Source: Hypholoma sublateritium FD-334 SS-4
Lineage: Eukaryota > Basidiomycota > Agaricomycetes > Agaricales > Strophariaceae
Length of the DNA: 64,000 bases
Reading direction: 5' to 3'
Assembly (NCBI GenBank): GCA_000827495.1
Contig: KN817526.1
Span: 558,001 to 622,000, forward strand
The notes beneath the pieces were generated by a model. That model was not told the DNA's origin and searched no databases. It saw only the letters and a program-made list of their open reading frames with translations. Below, one piece after another: positions 1 through 12,100 of the stretch; position 1 is the stretch's first letter; each line of letters opens with the position of its first letter. The position numbers and the translations under genes were made by a program.

Positions 1-279
1 TTATTTATTAGTAAATTGTTGCCTCGGTGTTCTTTTCACAACCACAGGACGTTCAAAAAACCCCATCTATACTTTTCGCGTACAATTCATCTTGGGTACC
101 CCTTTTTGTGGAGGATGGTCATGAATGGCAGCCCTCGGCGCGAAGCCAACACACTTGAAGCTTGTATTTTAAGGTTGTAAGGCCGCTGATACGGTCCGTT
201 TGCCTTGAGCATCTGTACTTAGTTCCAATAAAAACGTTGTAAAGCTGAAGGATGGTTCTATTAAGCAGAAAATATATAT

Positions 280-1239
280 TCAGATGACTAATTCGCCCTC
301 AACACTGTCAGGTTCTAGAGCAAGGCGTTCTAGGATGGTATCATAACGAGCCAATGAAACACCCTTGAGATATTTGAGGAGCTTCGCTCTTTGGTGCACA
401 AGTTGGCGGAGGGCCCGTCTGTTGCCGACATCGCGTTTGAAGGTGGTGAGATGCGTCCATAAATTGCGGATTCTGTATGTTAGCAGCGCCACTGTCGGGG
501 CTAATTAGCACTTAGCAGGTCACGACAGTGATGTGGAACTCACCTTGGACTTCCGTCAGCCCTGGGTTGAACGGGTTCTCGGGCGTAGAGAACTCCCGGA
601 TGATGCGCCGCCTATTCTCGAACGCGATCCCCGCCGCGTTCGCATTGCGCAGGTCGAGCGCCTTCGCCAGCAAATTCGCCTTGAGCAGCTCCACCTTTTC
701 CTGCGCGGCGACCGCCGCCCAGTCCTCGCTCTTTCCGTCCTGCACGGCCTTGTGCGCCACGCCCGAGCGCGCCATCCCCGTCGCCGCGTTTGGCAGCGCC
801 TCGAAGAGTAGCTGCCTCTCCGGCGCGTCGACGCCGTACGCAAACTGTGGCGGGAGAGCGACGGTGCCGATTGGGAGCCGCGCGGGGACCATGTCCGTTG
901 ATGAGCGCAGAGCGGTCTCGTCGACGAGCACCCGCGCGAGGTCGCACCGGTCCCACTTGGCCTCGTCGCCTGGCCGCGTGCCGAGGATGACGCTGGGGCG
1001 GTGGGCCTCGGCCTCGGCCACGCGCGCCCCAGTGTGGGCGATGTTTGCTTTTCGGGCACGCAGGGAGTTGGCTTTGCGGACTTTCGCGACGGAATGGCAC
1101 ACGGCGGAGGTGTGGAGGGGCGCCGTGGCGGTGGCGGCCGGTGGGCGTTGGGCCAGGGCGCGGGATCCTGGGCCAAGTTAGCCTGTGTTGGCTGCAGAGG
1201 CGGTAGGAACGTACCACTGGATATGCAGACTCGGAACAT
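280..1239 (-). CDS. MRPS15: Mitochondrial small-subunit ribosomal protein bS15m
   Basis: Component of the mitochondrial ribosome small subunit, expected to bind 16S-like rRNA in the matrix. Three exons fit in phase: 1239-1215, 1167-544 and 491-280, giving 286 residues. The intron at 492-543 (52 nt, GT-AG) is well supported because joining its flanks restores the S15 signature: the segment ending GLTEVQ continues as VALLTYRIRNLWTHL, then RRALRQLVHQRAKLLKYLK and a final RYDTILERLAL, which is the classical S15 helical hairpin. The first exon is inferred: a stop near 1180 lies in frame upstream of LHTSAVCHSVAKVRK, and a 47-nt intron (1168-1214) connects to ATG at 1239, yielding a short basic, serine-rich presequence as expected for matrix import. 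The start is therefore less certain than the body. It is divergent from RPN1 with 335 bp between the two start codons. Confidence 0.85.
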
Positions 1240-1574
1240 TTGCGTGGTGAATGCGGAGAGAATTACCGCCAACGAAGAAATTCTGGAGGAGTGGTCATGT
1301 GACGTGGTACTGCTCTTGCTTGTGCAGGATCGCGTCGCCGCCTCTCTGAGGAGTTTTACAGCAGAAAAAATGCATATAATTTTCACATATTCTCTCGAGA
1401 AATAAATGTGATATTGAGAGACGCCAGTAGGCTCATAAAGCTTTGAGGGCGTTGCGATATTCCAAAGATATCCTTTTTTGGAAGGTCCCGTGGGAAACGC
1501 TGCTGGACGCGCGTCGCGTTTACTGGTTTTGGAGCTTGCGTTCCGAAATCTCTATCCACTACCCCACTACTACC
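1240..1574. promoter_or_regulatory. Shared divergent promoter of bS15m and RPN1
   Basis: This 335-bp stretch separates the start codons of two head-to-head housekeeping genes, so it must contain both 5' UTRs and both promoters. I see no open frame of coding quality in it. It holds a CATGTGACGTGG element near 1296-1307 that contains an ACGT core. Co-regulation of the two genes is inference from spacing only. Confidence 0.5.
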
Positions 1575-4500
1575 ATGGCAAACGAGCAAGACTTTTCAAT
1601 CAAAGTCCAAGCTGAAGACCCCAAGAAGAAGGACAAGCCTGAAAATGACAAGCCGCAAGCAGAAGGTTCTGCGAAACCCGTAAAAGATGCCAAGGGCGAG
1701 AAGGAGAAGGAGGGCGAGGAATTGGTGCGTTCTCATTGACTTGGTAGCGATGCGCTGTACCTAAAGGGGGGTACGTAGTCCGAAGAAGATCAACAGCTCA
1801 AAGAACAGCTAGAAATGCTGGTCGAACGACTAAAGGTGTGTTCGAACAGTGATGTCCAATCTAATGCACCGCTGACGCAATACCGCAGGAATCTAATACA
1901 GAACTCTACCGCCCCGCTCTAGAGACATTGCGGACCCTTATCAGGACCTCTACGTCCTCTATGACATCCGTTCCGAAGCCACTGAAGTTCCTGCGACCCC
2001 ACTATCCCGATCTCCAAGCACTCTACGAAACTTGGCCGGCCTCCGAGGACAAGGTTAGTCGTTGCCATCGTGTATTTCGCACAAGCTGACGTGTTTCTAG
2101 AGCCTCTTCGCCGATATTCTCTCCGTCCTTGCGATGACATACTCCGACACGCAACCGCGCGGAACCCTGCGCTACCGCCTCTATTCTGCAGCCCTCCGGC
2201 CGGCCGACTCTCCGCTCGCAGATCCCGGCACATGGGGCCACGAATACGTCCGCCATATTGCTGCTGAGCTCAGCGAGGAGTTCTCGTTGCGGGAAGGGGC
2301 TGGGCCGGTGGCGCCCAAGGATGCCGAGAAGGAAGCAGAGACAGCGAAAGATCGGCTGCCCGGGACGACACAGGACCTGCGCAACCTGGCCAAGCAGTGT
2401 GCGACCTTCTTCTTGGGCCACAATGCCGAGCCAGACGCGGTGGATCTCCTCGAGGAACTGGAAATTATCGGCGAGATTACACAGCTCGTCGACGAGAACA
2501 ATTATGCGCGCGTGTGTCAGTACATGATACGCTGTGTCAACCTCCTCCCTCCGCCCGACGATTTGGTCTTCCTCCGCACTGCGCACTCGATCTACGTTCA
2601 GCACAAGAAATTCCCTGAATCCCTCGCGCTTGCTATCCGCCTCGGCGACCCAGATCTCATCCGAGATGATTTCCATGCGCCTGGGAATCCGTAAGTCGTT
2701 CAATCAGGCTTACGCACAACCAACTGACGCGTGTACAGGCTCATGAAGCGACAACTCGCGTTCCTTGTGGCACGCGCCCAAATTCCGATTGAGTGGCTGC
2801 ACCCTAAATCCGAAAATGATGAGGATGATGACGAGGAGGTGGAGATCGAGCCGGATCTACGGGACTGCTTGTTCAACACGAAGCTCAGCGAACACTTCCG
2901 CGCGTTTGGAAAAGAGCTGGGGGTGGAGGAGGCGAAAAGCTTGGAAGATGTGTATAAATCACATCTTGAGAACACTAGTGCGCATTTTTACTGAATAGTT
3001 TGCGGCGTGCGCTGATTGTGGATTTTAGGACCAGGAATCTCGGCGAACATTGACTCTGCTCGTGGAAATCTTGCAGGCACATTTGTTAATGCATTTGTTA
3101 ATGCGGGCTTCGGAAATGACAAGTTGATGGTCATGGCCGAGGAGGGTAACAGTTGGATTTACAAGAACAAGGACCACGGTGCGTTACACTCTCTTTTCTT
3201 TTTATCTCAATACTTATATATTGATTTTTAGGCATGATGAGTGCCGCTGCGTCGTTGGGCCTGAGTATGTTGTGGGACACCGAAATAGGTATCACCCACA
3301 CTGATAAATACTCCTACTCTGCCGAGGAGCACATCAAGGTATGTTCCTACTTACGCACAGAATTCATAGCTCTGGTTTTGATTATCTGTTGGACAGGCCG
3401 GCGCGCTGCTTGCGACTGGTATGCTCAACACCGGCGTTCGAACAGACAGCGACGTTGCCCTCGGCTTGCTCACGGACTACGTCGACAACAAGTCGGTTCC
3501 CCTAAAGACCAGCGCCTTCATGGGTCTTGCCATGGCATACGCCGGCTCGCATCGGGAAGAAGTGTTCAGTTTGCTGATCACGTTCGTCGCGGACGACACT
3601 GTGTCGATGGAAATTGCAAGTCTGGCTGCGCTAGCGCTTGGATTCGTGTTTGTTGGCAGCAAACACGGCGAGATCTCGGAAACTATCCTGCAGACCTTGA
3701 TGGAGAAATTCGAGCGGGGAGACAAGTCGCTGGACGAGAAGTGGGCAAAGTTTATGGTTCTGGGTCTGGGTCTGCTGTATCTTGGTGAGTTTGTCCTGTC
3801 AAACGGCATATCATGACGTCTGACCGTTATGCAGGCCTACAGGATGCATCAGATGCGACGGTGGAGACGCTCAAAGCCATTGACCACCCAATATCAAAAA
3901 CGGCGCAGATCTTGGTGGAGGCTTGCTCATTCGCTGGTACAGGGAATGTCCTGAAGGTCCAGTCAATGCTGCACCACTGCGACGAGCATGTGAATGCTCC
4001 CAAGAAAGACGATAAAGACGGAAAGGACGAGGCCAAACGGGACGATAGCTTCCAATCTTTCGCTGTCCTCGCTATCGCCCTGATATCAATGGGTGAGGAC
4101 GTTGGTGCGGAGATGTCGCTCCGCCAATTCAACCACCTGGTCGGTCGTCAACTTCCTTTGGCTGAGATTTGACTGATGATTTGACTGATTTTGCAGATGC
4201 ACTACGGTGACCCAGTCATCCGCAAGTCGGTACCTCTCGCCATTGCTCTCGTCAGCGCCTCGAATCCTGTGCTACCCATTCTCGACACGCTCTCGAAGTA
4301 CAGCCACGACAACGACCTGCAAGTAGCGATCAACGCCATCTTCGCCATGGGCCTTGTTGGTGCTGGCACAAATAACGCGCGCCTGGCTCAAATGCTAAGA
4401 CAACTGGCGGGTTACTACCAGAAGGAGCCCGACTCGTTGTTCATGGTTCGCATTGCGCAGGGCCTGGTGCATATGGGCAAGGGCACCATTGGGCTGAACC

Positions 4501-4971
4501 CTTTCTTCTCGGATCGGAGTGTCATGAGCAAGCCTGCTGTTGCTGGTCTGCTCGCGACACTGACAGCATTCACAGATGCGAAATCATGTACGTCATTTTT
4601 GTTTACTCTGATGGGTGACTGATGCTGACGCGTATCTGTTTATCATTGCAGTCATCCTCGACAAGTATCACTGGATGCTGTTCCTCCTGACGCCTGCGAT
4701 GTACCCCCGGTTCTTGATCACGCTCGACGAGAACCTTGAGACCAAGCCCGTCACTGTGCGTGTGGGCCAGGCGATCGATGTCGTTGGCCAGGCGGGCAAG
4801 CCACGGACGATATCCGGGTTCCAGACGCATCAGTCGCCAGTGCGGCTGGGCACCACGGAGCGCGCGGAACTTGCGACGGAGGAGTTCATCCCGTTCAGTC
4901 CCATCCTGGAGGGCTTTGTAGTGCTGCATAAGAATCCCGGGTGGGAGAAGGAGGACAAGATGGAGCTGTAG
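1575..4971 (+). CDS. RPN1: 26S proteasome regulatory particle non-ATPase subunit RPN1
   Basis: Scaffold of the proteasome base that docks ubiquitin-like-domain shuttles and the deubiquitinase Ubp6. Eleven exons fit in phase: 1575-1724, 1779-1835, 1889-2053, 2101-2690, 2739-2977, 3029-3178, 3232-3338, 3397-3784, 3835-4139, 4197-4587, 4652-4971, giving 953 residues, close to the usual 900-1000. The start is ATG 1575, the first Met before a Lys/Glu-rich acidic-basic tail typical of the family. Recognised blocks include [12 protein letters not shown], the [11 protein letters not shown] segment with [17 protein letters not shown] (proteasome/cyclosome repeats), and the conserved C-terminus [36 protein letters not shown] and KNPG. 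The toroid repeat region lies roughly at residues 430-830. It shares its promoter region with bS15m. No oddities seen. Confidence 0.97.
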
Positions 4972-6117
4972 TCGGATCGTGGAGATACCTCGCTTTTACC
5001 CATTGTGCATTATGATTAGAACGGGCGGCATTTAATTCAATTCTCTTGTAAACTGACTGCGGACACGCGGGCGCTCATGAAAAAAGATGTTCGCTGTCTT
5101 CCTACGGGCTGTCCGGTGAAAATAAACATCGTCCGACGTCCGAGTCGACATTTGGGAGGTATTAATAATAAAGCATCGCCCTTGGCGATAAGACCTTGCT
5201 GAGCATTTAAATAAAATATTTATTTCTATCAACGAATTAAACATGTATTCACTAAAGCAGTACAAGCCAGTACTCCACAACCCCCGGATATGCATTCACG
5301 GACTACAAGTCGCAAGGGCAGACAATCGAGCATGTCATAATAGACTCATAGGAAAATATCCAACCGGAAAACTGTCACCATTCAGCACATACGTGTCACT
5401 GTCGAGCCTAGGAAGGGACGCAATCAGATTACTGCGCGACTTCGACGAAGACCTTTTCCAACATCATCCTTCAGAGTATCTGCGAAAGGATATATCATAT
5501 GGTGAGACTAGAGCAACTGAACAAAAAAACAAAAGAAGAATATGACAGAAAGCCTATAGGAAAACAAGCGGAGATTCAGTTGGGTGAGTGGGGGAATGAA
5601 AAGCAGTATGGGGAGTGTGAGGGCTGAGAAGAAGTCTGAAGAGCAATCTAAGCGATTGATCATGGGAGCAACGATTGTAATTTAACAAGGGCGTTCAAAC
5701 CAAACACANACCAAACACAACCCTTAAAAATGTACGAACATTTACTGAAAAGCACCCAGTAAGAAGGTATTTGGCTGTGTGAGGACCGAGGGATGAGAGC
5801 CAAACACAACCCGTGATTTTGTACGAACATTTTATGAAAACGTTGCGGTAAGAAACTATTTGCGCGTGTGTAGAGGAGAAGTACTTACTATATATAGGTC
5901 ATTCAGAGGGTGGGGAACCTTACTTTACAGCAAGGTCACTCGACACGTGATTGCGCCCGCACAACGGACCTCGGCGGTTTCAACGTTGCTTTACTGATCG
6001 CCCTTTTGAGCCCTTACGCCCGCTTTTCTTTTCCACACTCCCTTCACTTCTAGGTAAGTGCTTGCCTTCACGAAAGCTGGCAGGCCGACCCATTTGGAGG
6101 GGATTTTGCGTCCAGAA
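4972..6117. other. Intergenic region with an imperfect tandem repeat
   Basis: No convincing gene in this 1.15 kb. The first part is the 3' flank of RPN1. Around 5698-5880 there are two diverged copies of a roughly 100-bp unit. One ambiguous base (N) is at 5708. A CTATATATAG stretch near 5889-5898, about 220 bp before the next start codon, could serve as a TATA-like element for the downstream gene. Confidence 0.5.
5698..5880. repeat. Two-copy imperfect tandem repeat (~100 bp unit)
   Basis: Copy 1 (about 5698-5794) and copy 2 (about 5799-5880) share in the same order CCAAACACAACCC, TGTACGAACATTT, TGAAAA, GTAAGAA and TATTTG followed by a GTGTG run. Identity is partial, with small indels, so this is an old local duplication. 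An N at 5708 may mark an assembly difficulty in copy 1. Confidence 0.6.
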
Positions 6118-9100
6118 ATGAGTGAAGGGATACAGATTACGATTCCAGGTGCGAGGCAACCGTCTTCTTCCAGGTGCCCCCAATTGTGTCTGACGCCGCA
6201 CAGACTTCGATGACGATAGCGGGATCTCAGTGCCGACGCCGTTTGGCCGCTCGGCCTTTGGCGCTTTTGGAGGCGGAGGGTCGTTCGGGGGGACGCTCGA
6301 CTCGCCGAGCGGGACGACGACGCCAATAAGCGCATTCCAGTCATCCGAGAGGAGCTTCTTCTCACACGCGCGAGGCGACTCGTCGGCGTCGGCGGACTCG
6401 ACGGGGTCGGCGACGACGCGGTACGCCAGCAAGCCCGGGACACCGTTCTCGCACTCCGCGCAGCCGTCGATCGCGACGCCGCACACGGGCTTCGCGAAGA
6501 AGCCGTCGTTCGCCTCGATCCGCAATGCGTTCAAGGGCGGGAGGGACAGGGACAGGGACCGCGACGCGCCGCCGATGCCGCCCATTGACCACGCGCCGTA
6601 CCCCGTGCTCAAGAACCCGTTCGGGAACCGCTCGACGTCGTCGCTGACGCACGTCGCGCCCGCGCTGGGGCGTACGATGACGGGGACGCCGACGGGTGTG
6701 AACTACCCCCGCCCGCCGACGCCCGGCACAGCGGACCCACGCTTCGTGAGGGCGGGCAGGCTGGGAAAGGGCGCGGGTCAGGGCCACGCGCAGTCGAAGT
6801 CGGTGCACTCGCACAGTGGGTCGATCTTCCACATCTCCGACCCCGACAGCGACAACTACCTGTCGTCGCCGCCGCCCGTACCACGCGTCCCCAACTCGTT
6901 CGGGATGATGTACCGCGACGACACGGGCCCGTTCCAGGACTTCGAGGAGGACAAGGTCGTCATGGACCCGAAGACCCCATCAGATTTTGCGCTACATGCG
7001 GTGTTCATCCGCTTCGCAACCTCCGCAGAGGAGAAGATCGAGGCGCTTCTGCGGCAGCCCCTCGACCGCGAGGCGCTGCTGACCACGCACATCGGTCCCG
7101 GGGTCGACCCGAAGTTCGACGAGACACTCCACTCGCTCGGGATCATTGCGCAGAAGCACGCAAAGAAGGTCATCGATTCTGTGATGCGCTGGCGGCGGAG
7201 CCAGAGTGAGAACGTGGGGTCTGGATTCATCAACGCGCACCTCGCCCAGACGTCGGGCCCCACACGCAAGGAGATCCCGGGCCTGCTGAACGAGCGTAAG
7301 TCGCTAGCGGCGATCTACATCATGTGCCGAGCACTCGTTGCTGTGCTCCAGCAACTCTCGCGCGACGCGCTGGGTGACGCGCTGGGCTACAGCCTCGAGG
7401 AGACGACCTTCGAGCAGTTCCGTCGGCGTGACCGCAAGGCGTTTGCTGTGTCTGCCAATCACGCCATCAACTCGGAGCTGTACGCAACGCTGTTGGGTCA
7501 TCTCGCGAACGTACGGTCAGTGATGTGGCTCCTGGATGCTGTTCGGCGGACTGATGCTGGAATGCAGGTTTATGAGCGTGACGGACCGCTTCCTTGCCGA
7601 ACTCGGGCCTGTGGCCATGGGCCAGGTGTCGAAGGACGCCAGTCCGCGATATGAGAACCTTGTCAAGGGTTTGAAGCATATCAAAATTAAGGTAGGACTC
7701 TACCTTCTCTGCCCATCTTGAAAGTGTTTTTACGCCGCGGCTTAGGTGTGGCCACCGGAAGCATTCGAGGAGGGTGCCGAATTCATGGAGTCGCTGTCGA
7801 AGGCATACGCTAATGCCCATGGACAGCTGAAGACGGCGTTTGTAGAAGTGTTAATAGCTCTTCTACATCCCATTGGAAAGGTGCGGGAATGGGCGCCTAT
7901 TTACCTGTGGCACATGACTGATATATTTTTGGCGCTTTGCAGACTGCGCAGGCAGAAACAAACAACCCACAATGGGGCAAGGCCATCGAGTTCATCTATC
8001 CGAAAGCGAAAGATATGATGAACAAGAGGTACTGGCAAATCGCGTTTCCACTGGCCGTCACGTCGCTCTGTGTCGCTCCTCAGACGTATTTTCTAAAAAA
8101 CTGGCATGGATTTTTCGAGTCTTCTATTCCCAAGCTGAAGGTATATTTTTATCTGTATTAATTGATTTCCCTTTCTTATTCGTTCTATAGGAAAAACCAA
8201 CTCGAATCATCGTGCTCAATGGACTTATGCGGCTTGTCTGGACATATCTGTATCGCTGCCAGGAATCAGCGTCCACCACCATGACGAAGCTGGAAGCACT
8301 CTTGAAACATTTCTTCCCCTCTAACCGCACTATTATATTCCCGTCTGATGACTGTCTAGAACCCCTCACTTACATTCTTCACTTCATTCTTTCTCGGCAT
8401 CCTGAATATGGCCGAGAGCTCTGCCTTGAACTAATCCAAGAGTCTGCCATCACGAACCTGCAAAAGTCTGGGAACATTGCCTCTATCCTTGCACCTGAAC
8501 GGACGTTGATCGTCATTAACGCCATTTTGCTTTCCCTGCACAATACCGAGCGAGAAGTGGCAATTCCCACATGGCCTTCCAGTGTCGATTTTACCCGATT
8601 GCCTACAAAGGAGGACTATCCGTCGTCGTCTACCTACATTGCGCCAGGTATCATGAAGCCTGGTATGCAGGAATTCCTCTCGCGCTCTTCACTTGCCCTT
8701 GCGCATATAGCTGCCCAGTGCGGTAATATCGTTGGGAGCATGTCCGTCTTCGATGAACAGTGGTCGCACGCACGGTTGAATACGACATACGAAGAATCGC
8801 ATAATTTCGTCGTACGGCGTCATGTCGACGGCAGTGTAACTGCCTACCCTGCTCACCTCGGCCCTCAGATCTCACTTCTCCAGACTAGCTTCCAAGCGTG
8901 GCCCCGCCTTCTCCACCCGTTCCTTGTAAATTCCGACGCTATTGACATGCTGTTACGGGGCGTAGCCCACGTAGAGCCCGGCGTATCTGAAGCCGCCTCG
9001 GCCGCTCTGAAACGCTTCATGGACGATGGCCCAAACACAATCCAAGTCGTGTCGCAGTTCAACCAATTCCTATTCAGTCCCGCTCGTATTGCACAGGAGC

Positions 9101-12100
9101 CTGGGCTGAGGCTTCACATCGAATACCCGCCCCTCTTAAGCCTCTGGGTTGACGTGGTCGAAACCTGGATACAAGCTACTATCAAAGGCGGCTTGGACTC
9201 TCATCCGGACATCGACCAAGTGGTCGCGAAATGCTCAGAAATCGAAGCCGCGTCTCTTTTCCTCCTTTCTCACGGAACTTCGACTATACAATCCTCAGGT
9301 GTCCGGGTAGTTCGAGTACTTGGTTCGATCGCTAAGCCCATTTCCTCAGTAACAAATCACACATTCTTCATTGTCGAGAAAATGACAGCAGGCGGTAGCA
9401 AGCTCTCTTACTTGGAGGGCTACGACGAGCTGTTGGACAAATCCGAGCTGTCCCGCCTTGATCAGTGGCGAAAGTTCCCGGGGGATGAAGTCGCCTTGCG
9501 CATCGCCGACAGTCTGTCGGACAAGGATCGCAAACTCTGGCGGTATGCCTACCCCGCATTCCTGCGAGGTTGCATTGAGCATGTGAACGTTCCCATTTCC
9601 CTTCTACGCGAAGGCATCATCGCTGCAGTCTCTAGATACCACCCTTCCATATCCCACCTCGCGGGCTTGAGCAGTAAAATGCCTGCTACCTTATCTTCCC
9701 GGTCTCCCGGCGAGCGCGACGGACACAAAATCCTCCTGGAAAACAAGTCACTTGTCGATCAATGGCATATGTGGATCAAAGTTCTCTGTGCGACAGCTGT
9801 CCCTCCAGACTCCTCACGACCAGCGTACACCAAACTCGGCAGAGATCATTCTCGAGCTCCATCCGAAACCAGTTTCGAACGGGAACGGTATATGACCACC
9901 CGCGGCTTATTCAGGCATCTCACCCCATTCCTCGATTCTGAGTATACTCTCTTTCGCGATGCAGCAGTGCTGTGCATAAGCTCCTTCCCTGCCAATTCAT
10001 ATCCTCAACTGCTTGAAGATCTAGGGCTTCTGGCTGGCAGACAGCCATACGAGGACCCTCGGTCAAAACTTGTCACTACTCCTGGATTGGATCAGAACTT
10101 CGGCCTCTTGTCGTCACGGCAACTTCAAGACGAGAGTCGCTCAAAACTGTCTAGCTCGGCGATGTTCCAAGAGCGGAATCGCCGACAAGAACGTCTTCAT
10201 TCCGCGGTTGCCCGGATATATCACCTTACTATCCATCTATTGCAAGATCAGCGGTCGTCTGCTCGGCAAACGGCTCTGTCAAATATTCTCAAATTTGTCC
10301 GAAACACCCAGGCGTTCTTGAGCGCACCTGAGATGCGAGACAATCCTTCTCTACAACGCTTGCGGCGATACTTTTGCGGTATCGTCGAACAGCTCTTTAA
10401 TGAACTGTCTACCCTTAAGGACTCGGACCGCTTCATTCCTTCGCATATGCATCTAACCCTCTACCGTCTTTGCGAAGACTGGTGTCAAGTTGGGCCGCAA
10501 TCCGACGTCTCGAAGAAAAGAGTTGAAGTCATGCAACGGTCAATCGACTCAGTGGAACGGGACGCTGTACAGCGATTCAGGCATGAAATGGCTGTGTTAT
10601 CCCATGCATCTGTTGGCGCATTGACGGCGCTTTGTGTATGTCTTTTTACCGGTATCATCTCTGTGATATAACTAACATTCATAACGTGCAGCCCAAGGCG
10701 TTCTTTCCACCTGATCATTCAGCTTCGTCGCCCACTGAACGCTTTCCAACGGAGTTAATAAAACCCCTGTCGGTTCTTTCTGTCTTGGATCGTCTGAGTG
10801 CAATTATGACTGCTTCTCATGAAGCGACGCAAGTCAAGGGGAAGTGAGTAAACTTCTTCCAAGCTTATGACCAACATCGTTGACCCCTGTTCCCCTATAG
10901 GGCTACGCTGAAAGCTTTGCTGACTCAGAACATCGTGAACCACGAGCTCAACCACGAGGTGCTTAGAAGAGCGATTGTGATCACAGATAAACCTGCCTCC
11001 AGCAATCAGCTTTTTTTTGAAGTCATATCCGACATTGTTGCCAACGAGCGTCACAATTTCACCTTTTCGCAGGTTGTCTGCCTTAGCCTCACGAACCTAC
11101 GGCATTCTTCGGCAAATGTCCGGCGACTCGCCTTCGATATCTTGGAAGCCATTCACCACCAACACCATGGACTTCTTGCTATGTCGAACTTCGAAGCGTC
11201 TGTGACAAGCCTGGCTTCGGCAACATATATCCATTCCCACCGCTCCATTTCCGACCTGCTTGCTGGCGAACACCCAAAACAAGGCATCAGCATGCTGGCA
11301 GAACTAGGGAACTGGCTTCCTCAGTTGCCGGCAGAGGCATATGACACAAATGTAATACTGCTGCTCCTCCAAAGTCTTGAGTTTTGGATCCCCAACATCA
11401 ATCTCATGACCGAGGACAACTTGGTGGCGTCGAGAGAAGGACTTTCCTGTCTGTATCACTTGACTTCTTTGACACTGCGCTATAGTCAAAGTCACGCGGA
11501 GCAAATTCTTGTGCTATGGGCAAGGGTTGTGGAACCACCTCAAGAGTCAAACGGGCATGCGACGGTCAGATTCCTCCTGGAGCAGGCACACAAAGTTGGG
11601 AATGTCATATTCGTTACCTGTGCTTCAAACATCGTCGCATCTTTGTGTCAAACATCCATTGGGCGACAGATTTTTGAAGAATTGTGCTCTGTGATCGAGC
11701 CTCTGCACATGATTCCTGCAATTGACCACAAATTGACATTCCCGGATCCACCTGACATGAAACTCTGGGAAGACCTCGACGCCCTATTCGCTGACCAACC
11801 GAGGCTTTCACTTGGTTCCGCTCAATTTGCCTGGCTTTTTTTGTCTGAGGTTGCGCTACCGCGCAACTGGGAAATGCGCGATCAACTTCCCACGCTCCTT
11901 CACGCAGTCTTCACACATCTTGACCATCGCATTCCTTTTGTTCGCCAGCGCGCTCGTTCTATGCTGTTTCAACTGTTGCGCTCGTGGACGCCTGGATATG
12001 CTGAATTACCTGACCGGCCTGCGGGCAGGTCTCGTTCATCAGTCAAAGAAGCTATTGCTACTCTGGAGAAGGATGCAGAGTATCTGTATTGGGAGGAGGA

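Noticed and set aside
556..1386. Long minus- and plus-strand frames over the bS15m gene
   Set aside because: They are Arg/Pro/Ser-rich shadows of a GC-rich coding exon; the S15 frame with its splice sites explains the region.
6362..6884. Minus-strand Arg-rich frames opposite the FRY/MOR2 N-terminus
   Set aside because: Composition typical of antisense to a GC-rich Ser/Pro region; no domain and no ATG in a good context.
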